A program made the position numbers and the translations under genes. This document shows positions 29,986 to 38,542 of a stretch of 64,000 bases of DNA, piece after piece. This DNA is from Acidobacteriota bacterium (GTDB lineage: Bacteria; Acidobacteriota; UBA6911; RPQK01; JAJDTT01), in contig JAJDTT010000255.1 in assembly GCA_022827025.1 (NCBI GenBank), positions 1 to 64,000 on the forward strand, read 5' to 3'. The notes under the pieces are model-generated. The model had not been told where the DNA came from. It searched no databases and was given only the letters and a program-made list of their open reading frames with translations. Positions within the stretch are counted from its first letter, which is position 1; every line of letters begins with the position of its first letter.

Positions 29986-31098
29986 ATGGAACCTCCAGTG
30001 AATTCAAGCAACCATCCCCACGTCGAATTCGAGCACGTCAGCAAGAGCTATGACGGCCGGACGCTGGTGGTCCGGGACCTGAACCTCAGCGTCGCCGAGG
30101 GGGAGTTCCTGACTCTGCTGGGGCCGTCCGGCTCCGGCAAGACCACGTGCCTGATGATGCTCGCCGGCTTCGAAGCGCCCACCTCGGGCGCCATCCGCAT
30201 CGATGGGCGATCGGTGCACGACCTGCCGCCGCGGAAGCGCGATATTGGCGTGGTTTTCCAGAACTACGCCCTCTTCCCGCACATGACGGTGGGAGGAAAC
30301 CTGGCCTTTCCCCTGGAAGTGCGCGGTCTCGATCCGGAGCAGATTCGGGAGCGCGTCCGGCGGGCGCTGGAGCTGGTGCGCCTGGGCGGCATGGAGGACC
30401 GGCGTCCGGGCAAGCTTTCCGGCGGCCAGCAACAACGCGTGGCCATCGCCCGGGCGCTGGTGTTCGAACCTCGCCTGGTCTTGATGGACGAACCGCTGGG
30501 CGCCCTGGACCGCCGGCTGAGGGAGGAGATGCAATTCGAGGTCCGGCGCATCCAGCGGACCCTGGGGGTGACCGTCGTCTACGTGACTCACGATCAGCAG
30601 GAAGCGATGGCCATGTCCGATCGCGTCGCCGTCTTTGAGGAGGGCCGCGTCGAGCAGGTCGCCCCTCCGGAAATCCTCTACGAAGAGCCGGAACGCCAGT
30701 TCGTCGCCCGATTCATCGGAGACAACAACATCCTGTACGGAAGCGTGGTCGGCGTCGACGGCGACTTCTGCCGAGTGGACGTCGGCGGTGGGATCGTCAA
30801 GGCGTTCCGGATCGCGCCCAGCCGGCTCGGGGACCGGGTGGCCATCGCCATTCGGCCGGAACGAGTCTCCCTGGCGCCCAAGCCGGGCGTCTACCACAAC
30901 GAGTTCGACGCCCGGGTCGAGGACATCCTGTTTCTGGGCGATCACCTGCGGCTTCGCCTGACGGTCTGCGGCCACTCGGACTTCATCGCCAAGATCCCCA
31001 ACATCGTGGGTCACGGCGCGGTATTGGAAGGGGACCAGGTCCGTATCGGCTGGCTGTTGACCGATTGCCGGTCGCTGGAAGCTCCGGGCCAGGAGTGA
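29986..31098 (+). CDS. Polyamine/opine-type ABC importer ATPase (PotA-like)
   Basis: A protein of 370 residues from ATG 29986; GTG 29998 is an alternative with a better-placed GGA. Walker A is GPSGSGKTTC, Q-loop VVFQNYALFPHMTV, signature LSGGQQQRVAIARAL, Walker B LVLMDEPLGALD, H-loop YVTHDQQEA. A C-terminal TOBE-like domain follows from about residue 250 (IGDNNILYGSVVGVDG, IAIRPERVSL). Domain order and length match PotA/FbpC-type importers. It heads a five-gene operon with binding protein and two permeases. Substrate polyamine versus other small cation is not fixed by sequence. Confidence 0.9.
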   Translation: MEPPVNSSNHPHVEFEHVSKSYDGRTLVVRDLNLSVAEGEFLTLLGPSGSGKTTCLMMLAGFEAPTSGAIRIDGRSVHDLPPRKRDIGVVFQNYALFPHMTVGGNLAFPLEVRGLDPEQIRERVRRALELVRLGGMEDRRPGKLSGGQQQRVAIARALVFEPRLVLMDEPLGALDRRLREEMQFEVRRIQRTLGVTVVYVTHDQQEAMAMSDRVAVFEEGRVEQVAPPEILYEEPERQFVARFIGDNNILYGSVVGVDGDFCRVDVGGGIVKAFRIAPSRLGDRVAIAIRPERVSLAPKPGVYHNEFDARVEDILFLGDHLRLRLTVCGHSDFIAKIPNIVGHGAVLEGDQVRIGWLLTDCRSLEAPGQE

Positions 31099-31107
31099 GG
31101 ACATTCC

Positions 31108-32223
31108 ATGACCAAGTATCGATTCAAGGACCGGATCACCCCGTCGGCTGGCGCCGTTGCGATTTTCTCCCTCGCCGCCCTGTCCTGGTCCCAGAACGCT
31201 CTGGGCGCGGAATCGGTGACCGCCGTCTCCTGGGGAGGTTCCTACGCCCGCGCCTGCACCAAGGCCATCCACGAGCCGTTCACCGCCGAGACCGGCATCG
31301 AGGTCCGGATGGAGGACTACAACGGCGGACTGGCCCAGATCCGGGCTCAGGTGGAGACGGGCAACGTGCATTGGGACGTGGTCGATCTGGAAATGGCGGA
31401 CGCCGTGCTGGGTTGCGATGAAGGACTCCTGGAACCCATCGACGCCGCCCACCTCCCGCCGGGACCGGACGGCACGCCCGCCGAGGAGGACTTTTTCCCC
31501 GAAACCCTCACCGAGTGCGGCATCGGCGTCGTCTACTACTCCACGATCTACGCCTACAACGAGGAAAAATTCTCCGGCTCGAAGCCGGCCACCATCGGCG
31601 ACTTCTTCGATCTGGAGAAGTTCCCGGGCCGGCGCGGGATGCGCCGGACGCCCGTGGTCAACCTGGAGTTCGCACTGATGGCGGACGGCGTTCCCATGAA
31701 GCAGGTGTACGCCACGCTCGACACGCCGGAGGGAGTGGACCGGGCCTTTCGCAAGCTCGACACCATCAAGGAACAGATCATCTGGTGGGAAGCGGGCGCC
31801 CAACCGCCCCAGATGCTGGCGGACGGCGAGGTGGTCATGAGCACGGCCTACAACGGCCGCATCTTCAATGCCCAGATCCTGGAGAAACAGCCCTTCGTGG
31901 TGGTCTGGGACGGCCAGGTCCTGGATTGGGGTCAGACGGGCATCGTAGCGGGAACCCGAAACCTGGAGGCGGCGCGGAAGTTCGTCGCCTTCGGGGCCCG
32001 GACCGAATCCATGGCGGCCATCGGCCGTTACATCTCCTACAGTCCGGTGCGGCGTTCCGGCACCGCGCTCATTTCGACGCACCTGGAGACCGGGGTGGAC
32101 ATGAAGCCACACATGCCCACGACCCCCGCAAACGTGGCCCGTGCCCTGCACAGCGATTGGGAATGGTGGAGCGATCACTCGGACGAAATGAACGAGCGCT
32201 TCAGCGCGTGGCTGGCGCGCTGA
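31108..32223 (+). CDS. Periplasmic substrate-binding protein (PotD/PotF-like)
   Basis: A protein of 371 residues. Residues 1-about 34 form a signal peptide ending NALGAES. VTAVSWGGSYARACTKAI opens a type II periplasmic binding fold and continues with ETGIEVRMEDYNGGLAQI and WDVVDLEMADAVLGCDEGLL. STAYNGRIFNAQ is like the conserved mid-domain motif of spermidine/putrescine-binding homologues. It lies 9 bases after the ATPase gene. The aspartate and tryptophan residues expected to bind amine nitrogens are present but were not aligned, so the ligand is left open. Confidence 0.88.
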   Translation: MTKYRFKDRITPSAGAVAIFSLAALSWSQNALGAESVTAVSWGGSYARACTKAIHEPFTAETGIEVRMEDYNGGLAQIRAQVETGNVHWDVVDLEMADAVLGCDEGLLEPIDAAHLPPGPDGTPAEEDFFPETLTECGIGVVYYSTIYAYNEEKFSGSKPATIGDFFDLEKFPGRRGMRRTPVVNLEFALMADGVPMKQVYATLDTPEGVDRAFRKLDTIKEQIIWWEAGAQPPQMLADGEVVMSTAYNGRIFNAQILEKQPFVVVWDGQVLDWGQTGIVAGTRNLEAARKFVAFGARTESMAAIGRYISYSPVRRSGTALISTHLETGVDMKPHMPTTPANVARALHSDWEWWSDHSDEMNERFSAWLAR

Positions 32224-33407
32224 GGAAGCCTCAACTGCGGGCGGCGGCCCTGGTGCTGCCGTTGTCGGCCTTCATCCTGGCGACCTTCGTGGCGCCGCTG
32301 GTGACCATGCTGACACGCAGCGTCTACGACCCCATGGTCGCCGACACGTTACCCGAGACCTTGGCCCTGCTGCACGACTGGGACGGGCAGAGCACTCCGT
32401 CCGAGGCGGTCTTCGAAACGGCCTCGCGCGAAATGGTGAGGGCCCGCGAGGACCGGAGTCTGGGACGGGTAGCGACGCGCGTCAACCGGGTGGAATCGGG
32501 ACTGCGCAGCGTCATCATGAAGAGCGCCCGGAGGCTGCACCGCGTCAAGGAAGTCGACTCCTGGCGGGAGGCCATGATCTCCATCGAGCCCGAATGGGGT
32601 GAGGCGAAGACCTGGCGGGCGATTCAACGTGCGGGCGAACGGATCACGACGCGGCACTATCTCCACGCCCTGGATCTGCAGCGCGACGCGGACGGCAGCA
32701 TCGTTCTCCAGCCCCCGCAGCGGCGTGTCTATCTGCCGCTTTTGAAGCGCACTTTGGCGGTCAGCCTCGGGATCACCGTTCTGTGCCTGCTGTTGGGTTA
32801 TCCGCTTGCGTATCTCATCGCCCACGCGCCGCCCCGCCGGGCCAACCTGCTGCTGTTGCTGGTGCTGGTTCCCTTCTGGACGTCGCTGCTGGTGCGGACC
32901 ACCTCCTGGATCGTTCTGCTCCAGACCGAAGGGGTGGTCAACGATACGCTGGTGGCGCTGGGGCTGATCGCCGACGAGAACCGGATCTCCATGATCTACA
33001 ACATGACCGGCACCGTGGTGGCCATGACCCACGTCCTGTTGCCGTTCATGGTGCTTCCGGTCTATTCGGTCATGCGGACGATCCCACCACTCTACATGAG
33101 CGCCGCCGCCTCGCTGGGAGCCAGTTTCCCCCAGGCGTTCCGGCGGGTCTATTGGCCGCAGACTCTGCCCGGCGTGGGCGCCGGATCGCTGCTGGTCTTC
33201 ATTCTGTCCATCGGCTACTACATCACTCCCGCGCTGGTGGGGGGACAGAGCGGCCAGCTCATCTCCAACATGATCGCCTATCACATGCAGCAATCGCTGA
33301 ACTGGGGACTGGCGGCGGCGCTGGGCAGCATCCTGCTGGGATGCGTGGTCGCCCTCTATCTGCTGTACGACCGCGTCGTCGGCATCGACCGCATGAGGTT
33401 GGGGTGA
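32208..33407 (+). CDS. ABC importer permease (PotB-like) with a periplasmic insertion
   Basis: A protein of 399 residues from GTG 32208, overlapping the binding-protein gene by 16 bases. One membrane segment lies at about 14-36 (ALVLPLSAFILATFVAPLV), followed by a hydrophilic stretch of about 125 residues (40-165) before the canonical five-helix permease domain. The EAA loop lies near 300-320 (ASLGASFPQAFRRVY). Ordinary PotB is about 280 residues. The insertion between the first two helices is known from some alphaproteobacterial homologues and may contact the binding protein. Confidence 0.86.
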   Translation: MAGALRKPQLRAAALVLPLSAFILATFVAPLVTMLTRSVYDPMVADTLPETLALLHDWDGQSTPSEAVFETASREMVRAREDRSLGRVATRVNRVESGLRSVIMKSARRLHRVKEVDSWREAMISIEPEWGEAKTWRAIQRAGERITTRHYLHALDLQRDADGSIVLQPPQRRVYLPLLKRTLAVSLGITVLCLLLGYPLAYLIAHAPPRRANLLLLLVLVPFWTSLLVRTTSWIVLLQTEGVVNDTLVALGLIADENRISMIYNMTGTVVAMTHVLLPFMVLPVYSVMRTIPPLYMSAAASLGASFPQAFRRVYWPQTLPGVGAGSLLVFILSIGYYITPALVGGQSGQLISNMIAYHMQQSLNWGLAAALGSILLGCVVALYLLYDRVVGIDRMRLG

Positions 33408-33408
33408 G

Positions 33409-34233
33409 ATGACGGTGTCCGGCAGTGGTTGGGAACGCGCCGGCCGGGTCTCGTACCTGGCCTTCTGCATCGCCGTCTTCCTGTTTCTGATCGCGCCGAT
33501 CCTGGTGATCGTGCCCCTCAGCTTCAACGTGGAGCCCTATTTCACCTTCACCGAGGGGATGTTGCGCCTGGACCCGGAAGCCTATTCGCTGCGCTGGTAC
33601 CGGACCGTCGCCGAAGACGAAGAGTGGCGCCGGGCGCTGGTCAACAGCCTCATCATCGGCATTGCGGCGACGGCGCTGGCGACGACTTTGGGAACGCTGG
33701 CCGCGTTGGGATTGGCGAGTCCCGCCATGCCCGGACGGCCCCTGGCCATGAGCTTGTTGATTTCACCCATGGTCACGCCGGTCATCATCTCGGCGGCAGG
33801 AATGTTCTTCTTCTACTCCAAGATGGGCCTGGCCCAGACCCACCTGGGGCTGATCCTGGCCCATGCGGCGTTGGGCACTCCGTTCGTGGTGATCACGGTC
33901 ACGGCCACGCTTGCCGGCTTCGACGCCAATCTGACGCGAGCCGCCGCCAGCCTGGGCGCCGGGCCGGTGCGGACCTTTGCGCGCGTGCAGTTGCCCATCA
34001 TCGCCCCCGGCGTGGTTTCGGGCGCGCTCTTCGCCTTCGCCACCTCCTTCGACGAAGTGGTGACGGTGCTGTTCATAGGGGGCCTGGACCAGCGTACCGT
34101 TCCGCGGCAGATGTGGTCGGGAATCCGCGAGGAGATCAGCCCCGCGATCCTGGCCGTCGCCACGTTCCTGATCGCTTTTGCGTTGATTTTCATGCTGGTC
34201 GTGGAACGGCTGCGCCGCCGTGCCTCCGGATAA
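33409..34233 (+). CDS. ABC importer permease (PotC-like)
   Basis: A protein of 274 residues with six hydrophobic segments, the first at about 15-36 (LAFCIAVFLFLIAPILVIV). The EAA loop SLGAGPVRTFARVQLPI lies near residue 180. It starts one base after the preceding permease stop. The two permeases would form the heterodimeric channel of the importer. Confidence 0.89.
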   Translation: MTVSGSGWERAGRVSYLAFCIAVFLFLIAPILVIVPLSFNVEPYFTFTEGMLRLDPEAYSLRWYRTVAEDEEWRRALVNSLIIGIAATALATTLGTLAALGLASPAMPGRPLAMSLLISPMVTPVIISAAGMFFFYSKMGLAQTHLGLILAHAALGTPFVVITVTATLAGFDANLTRAAASLGAGPVRTFARVQLPIIAPGVVSGALFAFATSFDEVVTVLFIGGLDQRTVPRQMWSGIREEISPAILAVATFLIAFALIFMLVVERLRRRASG

Positions 34234-34248
34234 TCGTGGAGAAATCTT

Positions 34249-34992
34249 TTGTCAATCGAATCCCCTGCCGACTTTGACGGCCTCGCCCGCGTCGGAAGGG
34301 TGGTCGCGTCAACGTTGAAGGCCATGGCGGACACCGTCCGTCCTGGAGTTTCTACCGCCGAAGTGGATGCCGTCGGGGCGGGAGTGCTCCGTCGGCACGG
34401 GGCCCGGTCTGCACCAAGGATTTTCTACGGTTTTCCCGGTGTCAATTTGATCAGTGTCAACGACGAGGTCGTCCATGGCGTTCCCGGCGAACGGGTATTG
34501 CGGCCCGGAGATCTGGTGAGCCTCGACGTCACCGCCGAGTTGGACGGATACATCGCGGATGCAGCGACGACCGTCCCCCTGGCGCCGTATTCGAGGAAAG
34601 CCGCGAGATTGTGCCGATGTGCCAGACAGGCGTTTGAAAAGGCGGCGGCTGTCGCCCGTGCCGGAACACCCATCCAATACATCGGCCGGGCAATTGAACG
34701 AGAAGTCCGGCAGCGGGGATTCTCGGTGCTCGCCGAGTTGGCCGGCCATGGGACAGGGAGACGGATCCACGAGGACCCGGTTGTTTCCAACGTTTTCCAT
34801 CCGTCGGATACGCAGCCGTTGACGGATGGACTCGTCCTCACCATCGAGCCCTTGATCGCCGAACGATCGGAGCGAGTCTTCGCGGACGATGACGGATGGA
34901 CTCTGCGGACGGCCGGCGGCGATCTGTCCGCCCACTACGAACACACCCTCGTGATTACGAAAGAAAAGCCGATCCTGCTCACGGCAGCGTAA
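34249..34992 (+). CDS. map: Type I methionine aminopeptidase
   Basis: A protein of 247 residues starting at TTG 34249, supported by GGAGA 7 bases upstream; there is no better ATG. The pita-bread fold metal ligands are all present: two aspartates in SLDVTAELDGYIADAATTV, histidine in GHGTGRRIHEDP, glutamate in TIEPLIA and glutamate in SAHYEHTLVI. It removes initiator methionine from proteins. It lies 15 bases after the PotC-like gene, so it appears co-transcribed with an amine importer, which is an odd place for a housekeeping enzyme and suggests a paralogue. Confidence 0.88.
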   Translation: MSIESPADFDGLARVGRVVASTLKAMADTVRPGVSTAEVDAVGAGVLRRHGARSAPRIFYGFPGVNLISVNDEVVHGVPGERVLRPGDLVSLDVTAELDGYIADAATTVPLAPYSRKAARLCRCARQAFEKAAAVARAGTPIQYIGRAIEREVRQRGFSVLAELAGHGTGRRIHEDPVVSNVFHPSDTQPLTDGLVLTIEPLIAERSERVFADDDGWTLRTAGGDLSAHYEHTLVITKEKPILLTAA

Positions 34993-35037
34993 GGGTCACG
35001 GTTTCTGAAAAGACATCACCGGCATTTCCTTGGCGGG

Positions 35038-35067
35038 TTGCCTTCCCTTCCGTACCTGTGGTCAAAT
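35038..35067 (+). promoter_or_regulatory. Possible promoter for the DUF3311-symporter pair
   Basis: TTGCCT (35038-35043), an 18-base spacer and TCAAAT (35062-35067) lie in the 107-base gap after map. The match is modest. Confidence 0.3.
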
Positions 35068-35099
35068 CCGAGCCCGACGGGGATCAGAGGGAGGAATTC

Positions 35100-35351
35100 A
35101 TGGGGAACGCGTCGATTCGACGGCTGGTCTATGCGGCTCTGTTGCTCGCGTACCTGCTCCACAACGACCTCTGGCTCTGGAACGATTCCAGGATCATGCT
35201 GGGTCTTCCGGTCGGCCTTCTCTACCATGTCGGCTTCTGCGCGGCCGCCTCGGTGATCCTTACCCTCCTGATTCGCTTCTGTTGGCCCCTTCCGCAACAG
35301 TCCTCACCGGCTGCGCCCGGGACATCGCATAAGGACGAAGCACAGCCGTGA
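35100..35351 (+). CDS. Small membrane protein, DUF3311 family
   Basis: A protein of 83 residues with a strong ribosome site GGGAGGAATTC directly before ATG 35100. Two hydrophobic helices, LVYAALLLAYLLHNDLWLW and GLLYHVGFCAAASVILTLLI, are joined by a short loop. Proteins of this kind precede sodium/solute symporter genes in many genomes and are thought to be accessory subunits. Its TGA overlaps the GTG of the symporter gene. Confidence 0.8.
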   Translation: MGNASIRRLVYAALLLAYLLHNDLWLWNDSRIMLGLPVGLLYHVGFCAAASVILTLLIRFCWPLPQQSSPAAPGTSHKDEAQP

Positions 35352-36811
35352 TCATCCCTATCATCTTCGTCTACCTGGCACTGGTGATTCTGGTCGGGAG
35401 CCTCAGCCACCGCCTCTTCCGGGGGACGGGAGAAGACTATTTCGTCGCCACTCGCAGCATCGGTCCCTTCATCCTTCTCATGTCCCTGTTCGGGACCAAC
35501 ATGACCGCCTTCGCCCTGCTGGGGGCATCGGGGGAGGCCTATCACGAAGGGATCGGCGTCTTTTCCCTGATGGCGTCGTCGTCCGCTCTGATCATCCCCA
35601 GCGTCTTCTTCTTCGTGGGGACGCGGCTCTGGGCCATCGGGAAACGGGAAGGCTACATCACCCAGGTCCAGTATTTTCGGGCCCGTTGGGGTTCCGACCG
35701 CCTGGGGCTTCTCCTGTTCGTGGTACTGGTGGGATTGGTCGTCCCGTACCTGCTGATCGGCGTCATGGCGGGAGGAGTCACCCTGAACCAGGTGACCGAC
35801 GGACAGATTCCCGAGTGGCTGGGCGGCCTGATCATCTGTCTGGTGGTCCTGACCTATGTATCCACCAGCGGCTTGAGAGCCACCGCCTGGGTGAACACTT
35901 TCCAGACCCTGGTGTTCATGATCCTGGGCGCCGTGGCGTTCGTGGTGATCACCAGAAAGCTGGGAGGGTTGTCCCAAGGACTGGAGCGGGTTATGGAAAC
36001 CCATCCCGAACTCCTGATCCGAGGCGAACACATCAAGCCCCTGCAGCTTCTGACCTACACCTGCATCCCCCTCTCGGTGGGGATGTTCCCGCACATGTTC
36101 ATGCACTGGCTGTCGGCGCGGCGGGCCGAAGCCTTTCGCTTCCCTCTCAAGGTCTACCCGCTGTGCATCGCGGCGGTCTGGGTGCCGAGCGTCCTGTTGG
36201 GGGTCTTGGGCCGAGTCGACTTTCCCGATCTGACGGTCGCAGAGGCCAACTCCGTCCTGGTCAAGATGATCGCGCTGCACTCGCCGGAGATCGTGGCCGG
36301 GCTCCTGGCGGCCGGGGTGCTGGCCGCCGTCATGTCCTCGCTGGACTCCCAGTTCCTCTCCCTGGGCAGCATGTTCACCGAGGACATCGTTCGCCACTAC
36401 GGGTTTCACGACCGGATGAGCGAGCAGGCGCAGGTGCGCGCCGGCAGGCTGTTCGTGGTCGGCCTCGTGGCCGTCATCTATCTCCTCTCCCTGGTCACCG
36501 ACCGAAGCATCTTCAAGCTGGCGGTCTGGTCCTTCACCGGATTCGCCTCGCTGTTCCCGGTCGTGGCGGCGGCACTGTTCTGGAAGCGAAGCACCAAGTA
36601 CGGCGCCTGTGCCTCGATCCTCAGCGTGGTGGTCCTGTGGATCTATTTCTTCCGGCTGGGCTGGGAATCGCCCGGGTACACGCTGGGAGGAACCGGAGTC
36701 ATGCCCGTGGCGTTCATACTGGGGGTCTCGGCCCTGTCCATGATCGTCGTTTCCCTGCTGACTCAGCCGCCCCGGAAATCGGTGCTGCGGAAGTTCTTTC
36801 CTTCATCCTGA
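35348..36811 (+). CDS. Sodium:solute symporter family (SSS) transporter
   Basis: A protein of 487 residues starting at GTG 35348 (GTGA overlap). About 13 membrane helices are visible. GEDYFVATRSIGPFILLMSL and FGTNMTAFALLGASGEAY are the SSS N-terminal signatures, and VLAAVMSSLDSQFLSLGSMF contains the sodium-site serines in helix 8. The solute is not predictable (the family covers sugars, organic acids, amino acids and vitamins). It converges on the molybdenum hydroxylase operon. Confidence 0.9.
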   Translation: MIIPIIFVYLALVILVGSLSHRLFRGTGEDYFVATRSIGPFILLMSLFGTNMTAFALLGASGEAYHEGIGVFSLMASSSALIIPSVFFFVGTRLWAIGKREGYITQVQYFRARWGSDRLGLLLFVVLVGLVVPYLLIGVMAGGVTLNQVTDGQIPEWLGGLIICLVVLTYVSTSGLRATAWVNTFQTLVFMILGAVAFVVITRKLGGLSQGLERVMETHPELLIRGEHIKPLQLLTYTCIPLSVGMFPHMFMHWLSARRAEAFRFPLKVYPLCIAAVWVPSVLLGVLGRVDFPDLTVAEANSVLVKMIALHSPEIVAGLLAAGVLAAVMSSLDSQFLSLGSMFTEDIVRHYGFHDRMSEQAQVRAGRLFVVGLVAVIYLLSLVTDRSIFKLAVWSFTGFASLFPVVAAALFWKRSTKYGACASILSVVVLWIYFFRLGWESPGYTLGGTGVMPVAFILGVSALSMIVVSLLTQPPRKSVLRKFFPSS

Positions 36812-36825
36812 TTGGCCGATCGCTC

Positions 36826-36841
36826 GGAGCGCCCGCGCTCC
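36826..36841. terminator. Hairpin between convergent genes
   Basis: GGAGCG, loop CCCG, CGCTCC form a six-pair stem in the 49-base gap between the symporter gene and the mocA-like gene. There is no uridine run; it could act on both strands. Confidence 0.4.
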
Positions 36842-36860
36842 CGGATCAGCGGCTCAGACC

Positions 36861-37427
36861 TCAAGGCTCCAACCAAGTAGCGGCGTCTTCGGGGGTGTCC
36901 ACGTCGTGGGCGGCCCGAAGAGGAACCTCGCCGACCGAGGACGCGACACGGGTCAGAGCCCGGGCTCCCCGGTCGCCCCGGAGCGTCACGATCTGGGGAA
37001 AGAGGCTTCGGTCCACCAGGGCCGGGGCTCCCAGCACACCCTCGTAGCGGGAAAGGACCAGGTCGCAACCATCGGTGCGGCGGCGCTCCAGCAGGGCTTC
37101 CAGGTGTCCCTTCTCCACGAACGGCTGGTCGGCCAGGAGTATGAGAGCAGCGCCGAATCCGGGAGGAAGAGCCTCGATTCCCCGGCGCAGGGACGAGGCG
37201 AGTCCCTCCTCCCAGTCCGGGTTCACCACCACTTCCGCTCCGGCAGCCTTGGCTTCGTTCCCGTACCTGCCGGGGTAGGCCCCGACCACGACCCACACCC
37301 GGTCGCAGACCCGCGCGGCGGCGACGGCGCGGGCCAGAAGGGTCTGGCCGCGATGCCGGAGGAGGAGCTTGGCGAATCCCATGCGCCGGCTCCCGCCGGC
37401 GGCCAGAACCACCCCGGCGACGCTCAC
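36861..37427 (-). CDS. mocA: MocA-like nucleotidyltransferase for molybdenum cofactor
   Basis: A protein of 188 residues from GTG 37427, overlapping the coxE-like stop (GTGA). VAGVVLAAGGSRRMGFAKLL is the NTP-transferase motif LAAGxSxRMGxxK; ALILLADQPFV carries the metal-binding aspartate, and the tail has DVDTPED. MocA makes molybdopterin cytosine dinucleotide, the form used by aerobic CO dehydrogenase-family enzymes, which fits its place as last gene of the cox-like operon. Confidence 0.85.
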   Translation of the reverse strand: MSVAGVVLAAGGSRRMGFAKLLLRHRGQTLLARAVAAARVCDRVWVVVGAYPGRYGNEAKAAGAEVVVNPDWEEGLASSLRRGIEALPPGFGAALILLADQPFVEKGHLEALLERRRTDGCDLVLSRYEGVLGAPALVDRSLFPQIVTLRGDRGARALTRVASSVGEVPLRAAHDVDTPEDAATWLEP

Positions 37428-38542
37428 AGCCGGTCCGTGAAACGCCGCAGGCTGGCCAGATCCACCACGGGGGCGAATCTGTCGGTATGGGGCAGGATGA
37501 CCCGGATGCCGGCGGTGGTGGGACGGTAGCCGGGAGCGGCCGCCAGCGGGCTCAGCCAGAGGAGCCGGGCCCCGGACTGCTTCAGGCGAATCAAGGTCCG
37601 CTCCAACAGGTCCAGGTCTCCCGTGTCCCAACCGTCGCTGAGGACCAGCACCGCCGTCTGCGACCCCAATTGGTGAGCGTACAGATCCAGGAAATCGTGG
37701 AAGCAGGCCCCGATCCGGGTGCCGGTGCTTCTCCGGGGAAGGACGCGCTTGAGCGCCTGCCGTGCCCCCCGTGCGCCTCTCACCTGCAGGGCGCGCGTCA
37801 GCCGGTAGAGGCGCGTGCTGAAGGCGAAGACCTCCACCCGCCCCAGTCCCCGTTGCGAGGCGCAGGCATGGGAGAACTGGAACAGAAAGGAACTGTGCAA
37901 CTCCATGGAGCCGCTCACGTCCATCAGGACCACCAGGCGAACCCGGTCCAGGCGGCGCCTCCGGAAGACCAGGTCCATCAACTCACCCCCTCGCTGGGTG
38001 CTCCGGTGGACCGTCCGCCTCAGGTCCGGAACCCGCCCGCGGGTACTGATCCGCCGGCGGCGAGACCTGCGCCGGGACAATTTCCTGGCCAGGCGGCGTA
38101 CGGTGAGCTTCAACTGGGCGGACTCGGGAATGCCCGGGGGAGGACTTTCCGTCAGGACCTCCAGCGGGCTGTAGGAGCCCTGGCGGATCTCCCCCTCGGT
38201 CTCGGACCCCTGGGACCAGGCCACCAGATTCAGGCCGAAACGGGGCAGAGTGGCCCGAAGCCGGTCAGTCTCGTCCGGTCCCAGGTCGGTCCGTCCGTTC
38301 TCTTCCAGCAGTCCGCCCCGGAAGTACCGATCGAACAGATGGTCGAAACGCTCGATTTCCGCGGGACTTCCGGCGAAAAGGGTTCGGAGCGCGTGGAAGA
38401 AATCGCCCCGGTCGGCGATCCCGAACCTCCGGAGCGCGGTCAGGGCGTCACCCACCTCCCGAGGGCCGGCCCTCATCCCCTCGGAGCGCAGAATGCGGGC
38501 GAAGGCCATCACATTCTCCTCCAAGAGACCCGGATAGGACAT
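37424..38542 (-). CDS. coxE: CoxE-like VWA-domain protein
   Basis: A protein of 372 residues from ATG 38542 (TGATG overlap with the coxD-like gene). The N-terminal helical part is typical of CoxE (LRSEGMRAGPREVGDAL). The VWA domain from about 195 carries the MIDAS motif MDVSGSMELHS and a later VLSDGWDTGD loop. A strongly basic linker SRRRSRRRRISTRGR precedes it. With CoxD it acts in maturation of the Mo enzyme's sulfido or copper site. Confidence 0.85.
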   Translation of the reverse strand: MSYPGLLEENVMAFARILRSEGMRAGPREVGDALTALRRFGIADRGDFFHALRTLFAGSPAEIERFDHLFDRYFRGGLLEENGRTDLGPDETDRLRATLPRFGLNLVAWSQGSETEGEIRQGSYSPLEVLTESPPPGIPESAQLKLTVRRLARKLSRRRSRRRRISTRGRVPDLRRTVHRSTQRGGELMDLVFRRRRLDRVRLVVLMDVSGSMELHSSFLFQFSHACASQRGLGRVEVFAFSTRLYRLTRALQVRGARGARQALKRVLPRRSTGTRIGACFHDFLDLYAHQLGSQTAVLVLSDGWDTGDLDLLERTLIRLKQSGARLLWLSPLAAAPGYRPTTAGIRVILPHTDRFAPVVDLASLRRFTDRL

